Source: Zeugodacus cucurbitae (lineage: Eukaryota; Arthropoda; Insecta; Diptera; Tephritidae). From it: DNA of 64,000 nt. Numbering within the stretch: position 1 is the first letter of the stretch; each line of letters starts with the position of its first letter. The stretch spans positions 67,121,001-67,185,000 of the forward strand of contig NC_071670.1 in NCBI RefSeq assembly GCF_028554725.1. The letters run 5' to 3'. Positions 38,312 to 50,409 of the stretch are shown in pieces. A model generated the notes under the pieces. The model did not search any database, was not told the origin of the DNA, and worked only from the letters and a program-made list of their open reading frames with translations. Both the position numbers and the translations under genes were made by a program.

Positions 38312-40420
38312 GGCTTCAAATTTTGCGAAACAACCTCCATGCACTTAAGATTATTCTCCCGACAATTTATATAAATTGTTTTATACTTAAAGCATTTCTA
38401 AAGTGGAAAATATTTCCCATAACAACGAACAACAACAAAGTAGTAGATTTATTCAGACATTTACACATGGCATTTTCCTCTTCTTCATGGTTTTAATATG
38501 CTTTGTTTAAGGAAAATCCACTTAAGAGAAGAAAATAAAAATAAAAACACAACCAAAAGTACAAAGAGCAAAACGCACAACAAAGATAAATTTAAAAGTC
38601 AAGTTGAAGGCAAACAACACAAACGAAGGCCTCCTACGCCCACAGCGCGCGACCATTACAAATGCAAATGCTGCAAGCACATTGTCAAAGCGGGCATATA
38701 CTATAGCTGAGTGTCGAACAACATGCCAGAACAAACTAACGACAACATGGCCGTCGCCTAGCCGCGTGAGCCGCTTTAATATGCAACAACGCGTGCAACG
38801 TGTTGTTAATGTTTATGAATAGCTGACATTTAAATATGCGACAAGAATTATAATGACACTGAAAAAGTGGTGACAAAAAAACTACAACAAAAATAAAAAT
38901 GAAAAAAATTGAAGAAAATTTCAAAAACAAACAAAAGACAAAGACATTTGTAAGACCCAAGAACACGAACGTTAAGTGCTGTGGCCGAAGTGGCAAAAAC
39001 AAAAAACCTCAAGCTAAATGCAAAGTGTACGAAGAAAATAAAGGAAAAAGAAAAGAACCTGTTGCATTGACGTTGTTGAGGCGGCTTGTTGATTGCGCGC
39101 CACATTTGTAGTTGTAGTTGTAGTTTTTTCACATTTTATAATATTTCATATTTATACTCATATGCCAAGATGCGAGGGGTACGAGGCAGCCTACTCAAGG
39201 CGCCGTTGAACTCTTTCAATGAATGAGATGATGACAGACAACACACACACACACTTACATAGAAATATATTCAACCGATTACTTATTCGGGGGGGAAGGT
39301 ACCTCAGTGAATGACAGCTTCAATGACTAGCTGAGTGACAAATGCGCATAACTCTTTTTTAGTATTTACATACTTGTCTAACTGGCTGACTGAATGCGGT
39401 ACTAACTACACTCAGCCACTATTAGTGGCGTTGTTTCGTTGTATGCAGCGTGTAACAAAATCACTAAAAATAAGTCAAGTATTTAGACAGGAAGAAAACA
39501 CCTCGCATACATACGCAGGCGAAGATAATACAATGAGTTGTTACAAAAAAGAAAACGGAAAAATGGCAAACAGCGCCTACGGGGTCTTGAGTATAGTTAA
39601 GTATTGTGCATAGCATAAACAATGTTAATGACCATGTGAGTGGTAAATATGAATATTCATAAGTAGAAGAAGCATCTTATTTAAATAAATAAATTTGTTT
39701 TTATGTGAAAGTTTCTTAATGACCTTTTCGTTCTAGCAAAGTTAGGTAAGGTTTCAGAGTTGGTTTCGGTGACTGAGATCATAGCGATCCCACTTATAAA
39801 ATGGTCACACTGGTCTTTTGTGAAGGCAAAACATCATAGAGTGTATGTATTCCAATATATCGATGAATTACTTTGAGACTTTTAGAAATCTGTTGAGCCG
39901 AATCCTGGCAGTACAGTAGGATGTCTGAACGATAGTCTAGCTAAAGAGAGCTGGCAGTAGAAAAGTCGGGAGATGTTACCACTTGATCTTCTTCTAAGCA
40001 ACTTTGAAAATTAGCGTTCGTCGAAATTTTTAGCATCTCCACTGTGTTTGTGTTGTGAGTATGAGTGTTGTTTACATTGTGTGAAGCCCAGTCGTCTACT
40101 CCCAGACCACAGGAGATCAGCAGTGCTCCAACTCCTTCTACAACTGTTGATATTGTGGCGAGATGGACTTGTTTTAGCTATAAAATATTCGTCTGCTTCG
40201 TTAATTAAAATTTTTTCTAATTCACAGAAAAACGTATGTTAACATATTAATCTTCATATTCGACATATGGTGTCTATAGAAAGATCTGGACCTATTTGTG
40301 ATTAATTTTTTTTTCATTGAAATTTACTATTATAATCTGCATTCGGAACATAGAGCAAATATGTAAACATTTAAAAATTTGGACATTTTCTTACCGATTA
40401 AATTAAATACAGTTCTAACC

Positions 40421-40575
40421 ATGTGTTCAAAAAATAACGGGAATTTTCGTTTTTTTTTTAATATTTATTCAACCGTCTACATTAATGTTGTCACTTATTC
40501 CAGCGCCGAAACACTTCTCAAACTCTATTTTTGGTGGAGCATTTGACTCTTTCCGGGGTTTTTCGAGTACCGATA
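40421..40575 (-). mobile_element. Mariner-like relic, end fragment
   Basis: ATGTGTTCAAAAAATAACGG at 40422 is the family end. The following sequence, on the - strand, resembles the AKCSTKNRV..EKCFG segment of the other copies. The other end was not found. Confidence 0.6.
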
Positions 40576-41077
40576 TAGAGTTCGAAAAGCATACGGCCAA
40601 TCGGACTTATTGACGTTTCAAAAATTTTTCAAATATATTGATTTTTAGTACTCTATCTTGTTTTGTAAATGTGTACGGTTTCGGTATTCTTCAAGAACGT
40701 GTTAAAATTAGTTAATAAATCAGCTACTTGACTTCAACTCTTACTGATGATAAACTATGTTAACTTTCAAACATTCAGAAAAAACTAAAAACTAGTTTCC
40801 GTTAGAATCGGAGTTAGTATATCTAATGTATGCAGTTAGAAGACAATAAAAAGCAATTTAAGAAAATTAGTGTCGGAAAACAGAAAATGTTAAAATTGCA
40901 CAACAAAATAGCAGCCATTGCACAAACCAGTTTGAATACGGTAAAATATTGACACACAGTTAACTTAATAACAGAGCATAATTTTAAATGTTGGCTAGAA
41001 ATATTTGCGCTAATGCGCTAGCACGCGCGTAACAATTTCAAGCGTTAATATGAAATGATTTTGCATTTGTATATGTA

Positions 41078-41080
<3 letters not shown>

Positions 41081-41110
<30 letters not shown>
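41081..41110 (+). repeat. GT microsatellite
   Basis: Fifteen uninterrupted GT units. Confidence 0.97.
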
Positions 41111-41113
<3 letters not shown>

Positions 41114-41612
41114 ATTCGTGCAATGTCAAGTCTTAAGAAATGACTGTGCGCGAAATTTAAAGCAACATGCATACAAGCTTAATGAAATCATAGAAATCGT
41201 GAGTGCTACATACTTACATATATATTTAATTGCACTTTAATTATATGGAGAGCAAAAATATTGTAAACACTTTGCAAAGCTTAACTTAAGCACTTTCATA
41301 AACCAAAACTAAAACTGCACGTGTAAACATATTACTCAATCGCTTACAATGGCACTGGACTGGCTGTGGACTACGCGTTATAATTAAATCTTTATTTTTC
41401 TGTACTACAAGTGTGGCAACAAAGAAAAATTCGAAAGGGAGGGACTTAAGCGCTGTTGCGAAAAAATCATATTAATGATGCTCACGGATGTGTTGGAATG
41501 GAAAATAGAAATTAATTAGTTGCGAAATGACTAATTTCATGGTATTACAGTTATATACACATTTAGATATACATACATACATAGTATAGACTCTAAAAAA
41601 ATTTAAAAATAT

Positions 41613-41795
41613 AGGGTGTTTTGACATGAGTAAAAAATTGCACTCTCTGTTTCATTTTCGATTTTGGAGGCTAACTTCGAAAATCGGAGAATGCAATTTT
41701 TTAAATCTAAAAAAAAAATAGTTTTGTCCAATATCCAACCGAGTGTTGTACAATGTTATGAAATGGCAAAAACAGCATGTCTTAAAAAACACCCT
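41613..41795. mobile_element. Candidate MITE with AGGGTGTTTT inverted ends
   Basis: The left end AGGGTGTTTTGACATG and the complement of the right end AGGGTGTTTTTTAAGACATG are inverted repeats 183 bp apart. The interior contains a second palindrome around TTCGATTTTGG and has no ORF. A clear target duplication was not seen. Confidence 0.5.
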
Positions 41796-43484
41796 TTACA
41801 TGTATAAAAATTGCAAATATTTATAAGCCAACCACAATGTGTTTTAATATCTCTAAAGACTCACAAAAAAATTTCAAAAATATTTATAATACATATCTAC
41901 CTGGCTCTGCAGCCACAATGATACACCGCTCAACATAATAAAGCGCATATGAATGCAACACATTTTTGTTACTTTGTATGTGATTTAGCATTGGCCCAGT
42001 GAAACGTATGAAAAAAAAAACATGAAATTGTATTGAGCGCAACATTAGTTCACCGACTCTTTGTACTCCACAGTAGCCAGGCAATTTGTTTATGTATCAT
42101 TCATACACTTTAAACGAGTTGATATGTGTTGTGTGTGTATTGTTAGACCACCACCTCTGCTTGAAACCAGTCTGCCATATCGACCACAAATCAAACCTAC
42201 GATCAGCAACGTAATTTGCAATTAAAATCGCCTACAATGAGCAAAGCGAGTTTTCGATTTCAAACTACTCTCACCTCAGCAGCAATAAAAGGTGAATTAT
42301 GCGCTGAAATACCAAAAAAAAATTTTGTTTTTATATAGTCATTCATATAGATTTGTGGTAATAACGCTTAATGCAACGCATTGTTGTTAGTAGAAGCAAA
42401 CCGGCAAGTTGGCAATTATCTGCAGTTTTGCTAATTTTTTAGTGCGGTTTACCTTTCATTTTAGCACTAACTACAAAATATATTTTATAGACTCATCATG
42501 CGCCGACGCAACTTCCCCACTGACTGATTTTTCGTTGAACGCGCTTCACTGCTTCACTACAAATAATAAATAATGGTTTCTGTTCGCCTGCCCGCCCACC
42601 TGCCTCACTTAATTGCGCAGTCGCTTGTGTTTTCACCTACTGCTTTAGTGTTTTACTTTTTTCCCAACACTTCTGATTGAAATGTTTTCGTTTTTAATTT
42701 GTTAGAAATTTCGCCTCAAAGCGTGAAGATTCGCTTTTATTTTAATTTATTATAATTTCCTTTAAGCGTGTTAAGAATAAAAAGCTTTCCGCACTAAAGC
42801 GGTTTCGCTCAGTTTTGCATGCTGTTAATTATAAGATTAATTTTGCATATCAATTGTTTTATTATTAACTTAGGTGTGAGTACTATCCGGGTACTTGTTA
42901 TTTCATGCTCACGTTTTCTATTAATTTAATTCATGGAAAAATATTAATAAATCACGCTTTATAGTTTTACAGTTCCAGTTAATTTGTTTAATGGAAAAAT
43001 ATTAAATCGCATGATTTGTAAAATTAATTGACCTAGAAGATAATAAATACTGTAATTTTGCGACTATAAGCCGAGATTATAGAAAAATAAATTAAAATAC
43101 TTTTAAAAAAATTTCGAATATCAATAATAAAATAAAGTTTCTCAAACAGATATACTTGAAAGCTTGTCAGTGCTGGTAAGAGTAAACTCATCGTCAATAA
43201 CACTTACATATGTGCTCTAGGAACTTCGAAACGATTGCAGCGATTTCAACAGAATTTTTTAGTATACCTTATTAAGATTCTAAATAAAGATTTTAAGATT
43301 TTTATGATTAGCGAAGTAATGCGGAACATCTCATAAAAATGAACACTGAAAGTCATTCGAATTACACAAAGCATTAAGCAAAGTTATTGTCTATATAAAG
43401 TTTGCATTCTAAATGGTTTCAAATTACGAGAATGGTTTGGTACCCAAAAACTAAAATGAAATCCAATTACTAGAACCATAATTA

Positions 43485-46400
43485 TATATATATATATTTG
43501 GCGTAGGAACCGCTTTAAGCGATTATAGCCGAATCCACCAGAGCGCGCCACTCATTCCTCCTTTTTGCTTTTTGGCGCCAACTGGAAACACCAAGTGAAG
43601 CCAGGTCACTTTGCACTTGGTCTTTCCACCGGAGTGGAGGTCGTCCTCTTCCGCGGCTTCCTCCAGCGGGTACTGCATCGAATACTTTCAGAGCTAGAGT
43701 GTTTTCTTCCATCCGTACAACATGACCTAGCCAGCGTAGCCGCTGTCTTTTTATTCGCTGAACTATGTCAATGTCGTCGTATAAATCGTACAGCTCATCG
43801 TTCCATCGTCTGCGGTATTCGCCGTTGCCAATGTTTAGAGGACCATAAATCTTGCGCAAAACCTTTCTCTCGAAAACCCCAAGAGTCGTCTCATCGGATG
43901 TTGTCATCGTCCACGCTTCAGCGCCATACATCAGGACGGGAATAATGAGCGACTTATAGAGTTTGATTTTGGTTCGTCGAGAGAGGACTTTACTTTTCAA
44001 TTGCCTACTCAGTCCAAAGTAGCACCTGTTGGCAAGAGTGATTCTGCGTTGGATTTCAAGGCTGACATTGTTGGTGTTGTTAATGCTGGTTCCCAGATAA
44101 ACGAAATTATCTACAACTTCAAAGTTATGACTGTCAACAGTGACGTGGGAGCCAAGACGCGAGTGCGCTGACTGTTTGTTTGATGACAGGAGATATTTCG
44201 TCTTGTCCTCATTCACCACCAGACCCATACGCTTCGCTTCTTTATCTAGTCTGGAAAACGCAGAACAAACGGCGCGGTTGTTGCTTCCGATGATATCAAT
44301 ATCATCGGCATACGCCAGGAGCTGTACACTCTTGTAGAAGATTGTACCCTCTCTATTTAGTTCTGCAGCTCGTATTATTTTTTCCAGCAATAGATTGAAG
44401 AAGTCGCACGATAGTGAGTCACCCTGTCTGAAGCCTCGTTTGGTATCGAACGGCTCGGAGAGGTCCTTCCCGATCCTGACGGAGCTTTTGGTGTTGCTCA
44501 ACGTCAGCTTACATAGCCGTACTAGTTTTGCAGGGATACCAAATTCAGACATCGCGGCATAAAGGCAGCTCCTTTTCGTGCTATCGAAGGCAGCTTTAAA
44601 ATCGATAAAAAGATGGTGGGTATCGATTCTTCTCTCTCGGGTCTTTTCCAAGATTTGGCGCATGGTGAATATCTGGTCCATTGTAGATTTTCCAGGTCTA
44701 AAGCCACACTGATAAGGTCCAATCAGTTCGTTGACGGTGGGCTTTAGTCTTTCACACAATACGCTCGACAAAACCTTATATGCGATATTGAGGAGACTTA
44801 TACCACGGTAGTTGGCGCAGATTGTGGGGTCTCCCTTCTTATGGATTGGGCAGAGCACACTAAGATTCCAATCGTCAGGCATGCTTTCTTCCGACCATAT
44901 TCTACAAAGAAGCTGATGCATGCACCTTATCAGTTCTTCGCCGCCGTATTTGAATAGCTCGGCCGGTAATCCATCGGCCCCCGCCGCTTTGTTGTTCTTC
45001 AAGCGGGTAATTGCTATTCGAATTTCTTCATGGTCGGGTAATGGAACATCTATTCCATCGTCATCGATTGGGGAATCGGGTTCGCCATCTCCTGGTGTTG
45101 TACTTTCACTGCCATTGAGCAGGTCGGAGAAGTGTTCCCTCCATAATCCCAGTGTGCTCTGGACATCCGTTACCAGATTACCTTCTCGGTCCCTACATGA
45201 TAATGCTCCGGTCTTGAAACCTTCTGTTAATCGCCTCATCTTTTCATAAAATTTTCGAGCATTACCCATGTCGGCCAGCTTTTCAAGCTTTTCATACTCA
45301 CGCATTTCGGCCTCTTTCTTTTTACGTCTGCAAATGCGTCTCGCTTCCCTCTTCAGTTCTCGATATCTATCCCACCCCGAACGTGTTGTGGTCGATCGCA
45401 ACGTTGCGAGGTAGGCAGTCTGTTTTCTCTCCACTGCGGAACGACAATTCTCATCGTACCAACTGGTTTTTTGGCGTTGCCGGAGACCAATTGTTTCGGC
45501 TGCAGCGGTATGCAATGAGTTTGAGATGCCGTTCCACAGCTCCCTTATATCGAGATGCTGATGAGTGCTCTCAGAGAGCAGGAGTGCAAGTCGAGTAGAA
45601 AATCGTTCGGCTGTCGGTTGTGATTGCAGCTTTTCGACGTCGAACCTTCCTTGTGTTTGTTGACGGGCGTTCTTTGCTGCACAGAGGCGAGTGCGTATCT
45701 TTGCTGCTGCTAGATAATGGTCCGAGTCAATGTTTGGTCCTCGGAGCGTACGCACGTCTAAAACACTGGAGACATGTCTTCCGTCTATCACAACGTGATC
45801 GATTTGATTGCGCGTGTTTCGATCAGGGGACAGCCACGTTGCTTGATGAATTTTTTTATGCTGGAATCTGGTACTACAGACAACCATATTTCGGGCCCCA
45901 GCGAAGTCGATCAGCCTCAGGCCGTTTGGCGATGTTTCGTCATGGAGGCTGAATTTTCCGACTGTTGTGCCAAAGACACCTTCTTTACCCACCCTGGCGT
46001 TAAAATCGCCAAGCACGATTTTGACATCGTGGCGGGGGCAGCGCTCATAGATGCGTTCTAGGCGCTCATAGAAAGCATCTTTGGTCGCATCGTCCTTCTC
46101 TTCCGTTGGGGCGTGGGCGCAAATCAGCGATATGTTGAAGAACCTCGCTTTGATGCGGATTGTGGCAAGACGTTCATCCACCGGGGTGAATGCCAGGACT
46201 CGGCGACGTAGTCTCTCTCCCACCACAAATCCAACACCGAATTTGCGCTCCTTTATATGGCCGCTGTAGTAGATGTCACAAGGACCCACCTTCTTCCGTC
46301 CTTGTCCCGTCCATCGCACTTCTTGGACGGCGGTGATGTCAGCCTTTAGTTGTATGAGGACATCAACCAGCTGGGCAGAGGCACCTTCCCAATTAAGAGT

Positions 46401-46754
46401 CCGGACATTCCAGGTGCATGCCCTCAAATCATAGTCCTTTATACGTTTGCCGTGGTCGTCATCAAAAGGGGGGTTTCTCATCCGAGGCCTGTGTTTCTTA
46501 TTCACTGGTTATTCGTTTTTATGTGGTGGGTCCCAAGCCCTACGCACAACCGCACAAGCGGGCTTCGCCTTCTCACTTTAGCTCGCCTCCAAACGGATGT
46601 CTGTTAGCTACCCAAGGGATACTTGGTCTAAAACCGGAAGTCGTGAGCTGCTTGAGTCATATGCAAAAGAATCGTTCCTGGCCACTCCCAAGTGAATGGC
46701 AATCAGAAACTTTCCTCACTTGCGTGAACTTCTACATATGACCCCATCCCCCAT
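43485..46754 (-). mobile_element. Full-length non-LTR retrotransposon (LINE, RTE-like), intact
   Basis: The element runs on the - strand from about 46754 (5' end) to 43485 (3' end). It ends in a short AT microsatellite tail, as RTE-type LINEs often do. It is bounded by an 11-bp direct repeat, AACCATAATTA, at 43474-43484 and 46755-46765, read as the target-site duplication. A 5' leader of about 250 bp precedes a single uninterrupted ORF, and the 3' UTR is very short. It sits antisense to Ptp10D in the presumed long intron. The RTE assignment rests on the single endonuclease-RT ORF and the microsatellite tail and is tentative. Confidence 0.9.
43515..46505 (-). CDS. LINE polyprotein: apurinic-type endonuclease plus reverse transcriptase
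   Basis: This is an intact frame of 996 residues. The N-terminal third is an exonuclease-endonuclease-phosphatase domain: TWNVRT at about 31-36, QEVRW at 61-65, GDFNARVG at 166-173 and the SDHYL motif at 261-265, all active-site positions of APE-like nucleases. A basic linker of about 370-430 follows. The reverse transcriptase spans about 490-780, with FIDFKAAFD (633-641), GFRQGDSLSC (691-700) and the catalytic YADD (732-735). The C-terminus has the RLRWLGHVVRM and GRGRPPLRW segments seen in many insect LINE proteins. It nicks genomic DNA and copies its own RNA there. No stop or frameshift was found, so this copy may be recent. In fly annotations such frames are often mislabelled as craniofacial development protein 2-like. 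Confidence 0.93.
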   Translation of the reverse strand: MNKKHRPRMRNPPFDDDHGKRIKDYDLRACTWNVRTLNWEGASAQLVDVLIQLKADITAVQEVRWTGQGRKKVGPCDIYYSGHIKERKFGVGFVVGERLRRRVLAFTPVDERLATIRIKARFFNISLICAHAPTEEKDDATKDAFYERLERIYERCPRHDVKIVLGDFNARVGKEGVFGTTVGKFSLHDETSPNGLRLIDFAGARNMVVCSTRFQHKKIHQATWLSPDRNTRNQIDHVVIDGRHVSSVLDVRTLRGPNIDSDHYLAAAKIRTRLCAAKNARQQTQGRFDVEKLQSQPTAERFSTRLALLLSESTHQHLDIRELWNGISNSLHTAAAETIGLRQRQKTSWYDENCRSAVERKQTAYLATLRSTTTRSGWDRYRELKREARRICRRKKKEAEMREYEKLEKLADMGNARKFYEKMRRLTEGFKTGALSCRDREGNLVTDVQSTLGLWREHFSDLLNGSESTTPGDGEPDSPIDDDGIDVPLPDHEEIRIAITRLKNNKAAGADGLPAELFKYGGEELIRCMHQLLCRIWSEESMPDDWNLSVLCPIHKKGDPTICANYRGISLLNIAYKVLSSVLCERLKPTVNELIGPYQCGFRPGKSTMDQIFTMRQILEKTRERRIDTHHLFIDFKAAFDSTKRSCLYAAMSEFGIPAKLVRLCKLTLSNTKSSVRIGKDLSEPFDTKRGFRQGDSLSCDFFNLLLEKIIRAAELNREGTIFYKSVQLLAYADDIDIIGSNNRAVCSAFSRLDKEAKRMGLVVNEDKTKYLLSSNKQSAHSRLGSHVTVDSHNFEVVDNFVYLGTSINNTNNVSLEIQRRITLANRCYFGLSRQLKSKVLSRRTKIKLYKSLIIPVLMYGAEAWTMTTSDETTLGVFERKVLRKIYGPLNIGNGEYRRRWNDELYDLYDDIDIVQRIKRQRLRWLGHVVRMEENTLALKVFDAVPAGGSRGRGRPPLRWKDQVQSDLASLGVSSWRQKAKRRNEWRALVDSAIIA

Positions 46755-46765
46755 AACCATAATTA

Positions 46766-47165
46766 GTGGTAAATTTAACCAAAAGTACCAACTTGCTGTT
46801 TCCATATATGTTAAAATAAATGAGGTTATATCTCAGAATGCTGTAAAAAATTCACGATAAATTAAATAAATTTATAAATAATAATACAATTTCTTTCCAT
46901 AAATTTCATAACCATTTAATTCTCTTGGATAGCTGAAGTAGCCTTAGTTAGTTGAAATGGGTTCCTCAGAAACTATTTTTAGCCTTATCGCATGAGCAAC
47001 AATCAGGCAGTGAGCTAGTACCTCTATTCTAAAGAAAAATGTATCCTCCTGATCGCAAGAAGCTCTCTTAACCTTTTCAGATTCTCTTCGAACCAGAAAT
47101 ATTGTTCGGTTGTACAAGTCACTTTCTCATGGCGGCAATATCCAACTCTCTGTACGACTAATGTT
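46766..47165. other. Unique sequence between two LINE copies
   Basis: AT-rich. Nothing is seen in it. Confidence 0.5.
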
Positions 47166-47806
47166 TTGTATGTATGTGATTGGCGTTGCAACCGTTTAGC
47201 CGGTTATAGCCGAATCGATGAGAACGCGCCACTCGTCTCTTTCTTTCGCAGTTCGGCGCCAGTTGGAGATCCCAAGTGTAACCAGGTCGCTCTCCACCTG
47301 ATCCCTCCAACGGAGTGGAGGCCTTCCCCTTCCTCGGCTTCCTCCGGCGGGTACTGAATCGGACACTTTCAGGGCTGGAGTGTTTTCGTCCATTCGGACA
47401 ACATGACCTAGCCAGCGTAGCCGCTGTCTTTTTATTCGCTGAACTATGTCAATGTCGTCGTATAAATCGTACAGCTCATCGTTCCATCGTCTGCGGTATT
47501 CGCCGTTGCCAATGTTTAGAGGACCATAAATCTTGCGCAAAACCTTTCTCTCGAAAACCCCAAGAGTCGTCTCATCGGATGTTGTCATCGTCCACGCTTC
47601 AGCGCCATACATCAGGATTTTGGTTCGTCGAGAGAGGACTTTACTGTTCAATTGCCTACTCAGTCCAAAGTAGCACCTGTTGGCAAGAGTGATTCTGCGC
47701 TGGATTTCGAGGCTGACATTGTTCGTGTTGTTGATGCTGGTTCCCAGATAAACGAAACTATCTACTACTTCAAAGTTATGGCTGTCAACAGTGACATGGA
47801 AGCCAA
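47166..47806 (-). pseudogene. 5'-truncated LINE copy (RT C-terminal part)
   Basis: The - strand reads the last roughly 205 residues of the same LINE protein type, from the DSHNFEVVDSFVYLGTSINN region to the C-terminus (RLRWLGHVVRM, GRGRPPLRW). The catalytic YADD and endonuclease are absent. An internal deletion near 47618 removes about 11 residues (KLYKSLIIPV in the intact copy). The 3' end is GGCGTTGCAACCGTTTAGCC in + orientation, followed outward by a TATG-type tail. It is thus closer to the copy at 28633 than to the intact element at 43485. It ends abruptly near 47806, as expected from incomplete reverse transcription. Confidence 0.85.
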
Positions 47807-50324
47807 GGTACACACTCCCTCTGAAACCTTACAGATACATGTAAAAAATTCTGAAGAGGATCTATTCCCAAAAACTTCGCTAATTTTTCTACATATACAT
47901 ATGTATATACACTTTTCAATTCAAAAACGTACATCAAATTTAAAGCAAATGAAACAAGAAGATGAAAAAATCCAAAATGTTTCACAAAAAGCGCAAGCCA
48001 AATTAATTGTGTATGTTAAGTTTTACAATTTGGCAGTCAAACTCTTATGGGATTAGCAATATTTTCACGTTTTTCATTGACTTTTGTAAATCCAAAAACA
48101 AGCTGGTTTTGCGGTGTACCAATAAAGCTCAATATTAATTGAATTCATGGCTTTACATACTCGTACACTTGCAACAAGGCAGCGAGCCAAAAACACCGAT
48201 TGTAATGAAAAAAAGTTCGACGAGTTTGTGGTTGCGCAGTTGGGTCGTATTATTTGTATACAATCTGCAAACAATGTCTGCATTTTACATATCAGTGTTT
48301 GTTTGTGTTGAATCAATTATATAGTCCTTGGGTATCAGATAGCAATGAAGTGAAAAACTTAAATTCAATTGGTTGAAAAATTTATTAAATTTTATTTTTC
48401 TTGATACTTTTACACCTGTATCCTTACTTATCACACTTCTCTCTGACTCTCTTTTTAATTTGTTGGAGAAAATTTATTCGACTCATTCGAACTTCAAGTG
48501 CTGGTTTAGAAATCGATTTTTTGCTTTATAGAAAACTAGAAAAATTCTAAAATTCTCCACAAAAGAAACCAACTATTTTAGAATTTAAACACTGTTTCAA
48601 TAAAGTCAATACAGATTGCACAAAAACAAAACAGAAATGTATCAAAAAATTCTCTTCAAATTGTGTACTACAAACCACTAAAGAGGAACTCCCGTACATC
48701 ATCAAACCTATCAACAAGTATACTTTATTTGCCCTTCTCCAGTTATGTAGTAGTGAGTGCTTTTTAGGTTTTCTCAATGGCTCTTTTAGCCAATAAACTA
48801 ACCAATCCACTTTTCTAGTCAGCCGCCCGTAGCAGCAATCCTTTGATTACTTTCAATGCCAACACCTACTCATCGTATACAGTTAGCAATTTTCGTCAAA
48901 TATTTCCTTTTTGGATTTTTCGGCTACAGGAATGTGCATTTGTGTTACACGGAAAGAGGTCTGCTGGCTTCCGTTACATTTCAACCTTTCAGAATTGTTT
49001 GCACTCGTGCCCTTTGATATGCCTTTTAACTGTTCAACCGACAGCAGCAGTATGTTACGTAGGCGTCAATCCGTAGTTGTACAAACATACGGGTTGTGTT
49101 TTTTCGTAATGCAAATGCATGTTTCTACTTATAAATATGCTTGATGCACACATATGTGATGCTATCAAAGTCAGAAATCAATGTTTAGCAAAACCACTTC
49201 CTGCATTCACCAACAGTGGTATCACCCGTACAAACCAAAAAATCGGAAACGCCTTCTTTAGACATGCAGTTAACGGTGTGTTGTGGAAACGAAATTGCAT
49301 AAAATTTGTTTGTGTTTTCAATCATAAAATTTTTAAACCTGCAATAGTATGAAATAGATGATAGTTTTACTCCCATTCGCCTAAATGTAGGCAAGAATTT
49401 TTAGACATTTGCCACATAATGTTGCTACATTATATTTTGTGAAGCTTTATGATATTTATATTAAGGAAATATTATAATTTCTTGTCTTCGAAAGTATTTA
49501 AATAAAGGGGGATAAAGTAAAAACAAAGAGTCCAAAAATCTACATAGAATTAAAAAAAAACTACAATTTATTGCAATAAAATAATTTAAATTCTTGTCTG
49601 ACCTTACACTCCATTTTTATCGTAACTTTAATATAATTAATCGCTATTTTAATAAGTTAAGTACTGATATTTATCCTAATCCTAAATGTAGGCTACACAA
49701 AATTATTTTAAAGAACGTTGCCTATAATTAGGAGCATAACTCATATTTAATTATATTGGCATTTATATTTAAATATGCCATTTAATAATAATAAAAAACT
49801 CTGTCGATTTTTATGACCCACAAGTCCTGTCTGCCAGTGTTTAATAACTGAAAATATGTATTTTTCTCTGAATTTGCTACGTGGTTCCATATATACATAT
49901 ATGTTTGTTGAAATAAATATTATCGTATATCCACCTCTCAATATTGACTGTTTCTGGCCAAAGGAACAGCGCCAATCACACTGCATTCCATGCCAAAATA
50001 AATAACTACGAGTGATGCACTTGCAAATGGAATATTAAGCCTGTCATCATCCTTGCACACTCTGAGCTTGGAGATAGACATTAGGGCAGATCGTGGAATA
50101 CGAAGAAATGTATTTTTTTTTTGTCTTCTTTTGAACGTTTACATCGTATTAATTTAGTTATGAAACATTTTACGAAATATTTATATAAAATAGATATTAA
50201 TGGAATTCAATTTAATATGGGTAAATAAAAAGATAATTGAGCTCAATATATATGTTAAATATTATTAATTGCACAAACTATATCTGAATAAGTGGTATAA
50301 ACTCATTTCAGAAGCGTTTTAAAC

Positions 50325-50409
50325 AATCCTCTAATTGGTTCAATTAGAAATTTTTCTCCATACGTACAAATGTAGAAGTTTAAACAATTTATTAATTGAC
50401 TTAATTAAA
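50325..50409. repeat. AATTAA-rich foldback repeat, copy 1
   Basis: CTAATTGGTTCAATTAG and the later TTAATTGACTTAATTAA form arms around CATACGTACAAATGTAG. It matches the copy at 51711. Confidence 0.5.

Larger units (their letters stand above)
38312..43473. other. Presumed intron
   Basis: Contains A-rich sequence at 38500-39110 that gives Lys- and Asn-rich frames, the GT microsatellite, a mariner end and a small MITE. No gene is recognized. Confidence 0.45.

Noticed and set aside
38500..39111. Lys/Asn-rich frames on both strands
   Set aside because: Produced by A-rich low-complexity sequence.
39741..39752. GTTAG/GTAAGG as a third recursive splice site
   Set aside because: The pyrimidine tract is short and interrupted and no good branch sequence is seen.
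42868..42882. ACTTAG/GTGTGAG as a recursive splice site
   Set aside because: Poor donor and the only branch-like word is too close to the AG.
43565..46741. Several + strand frames of 60-126 codons
   Set aside because: Antisense shadows of the LINE ORF.
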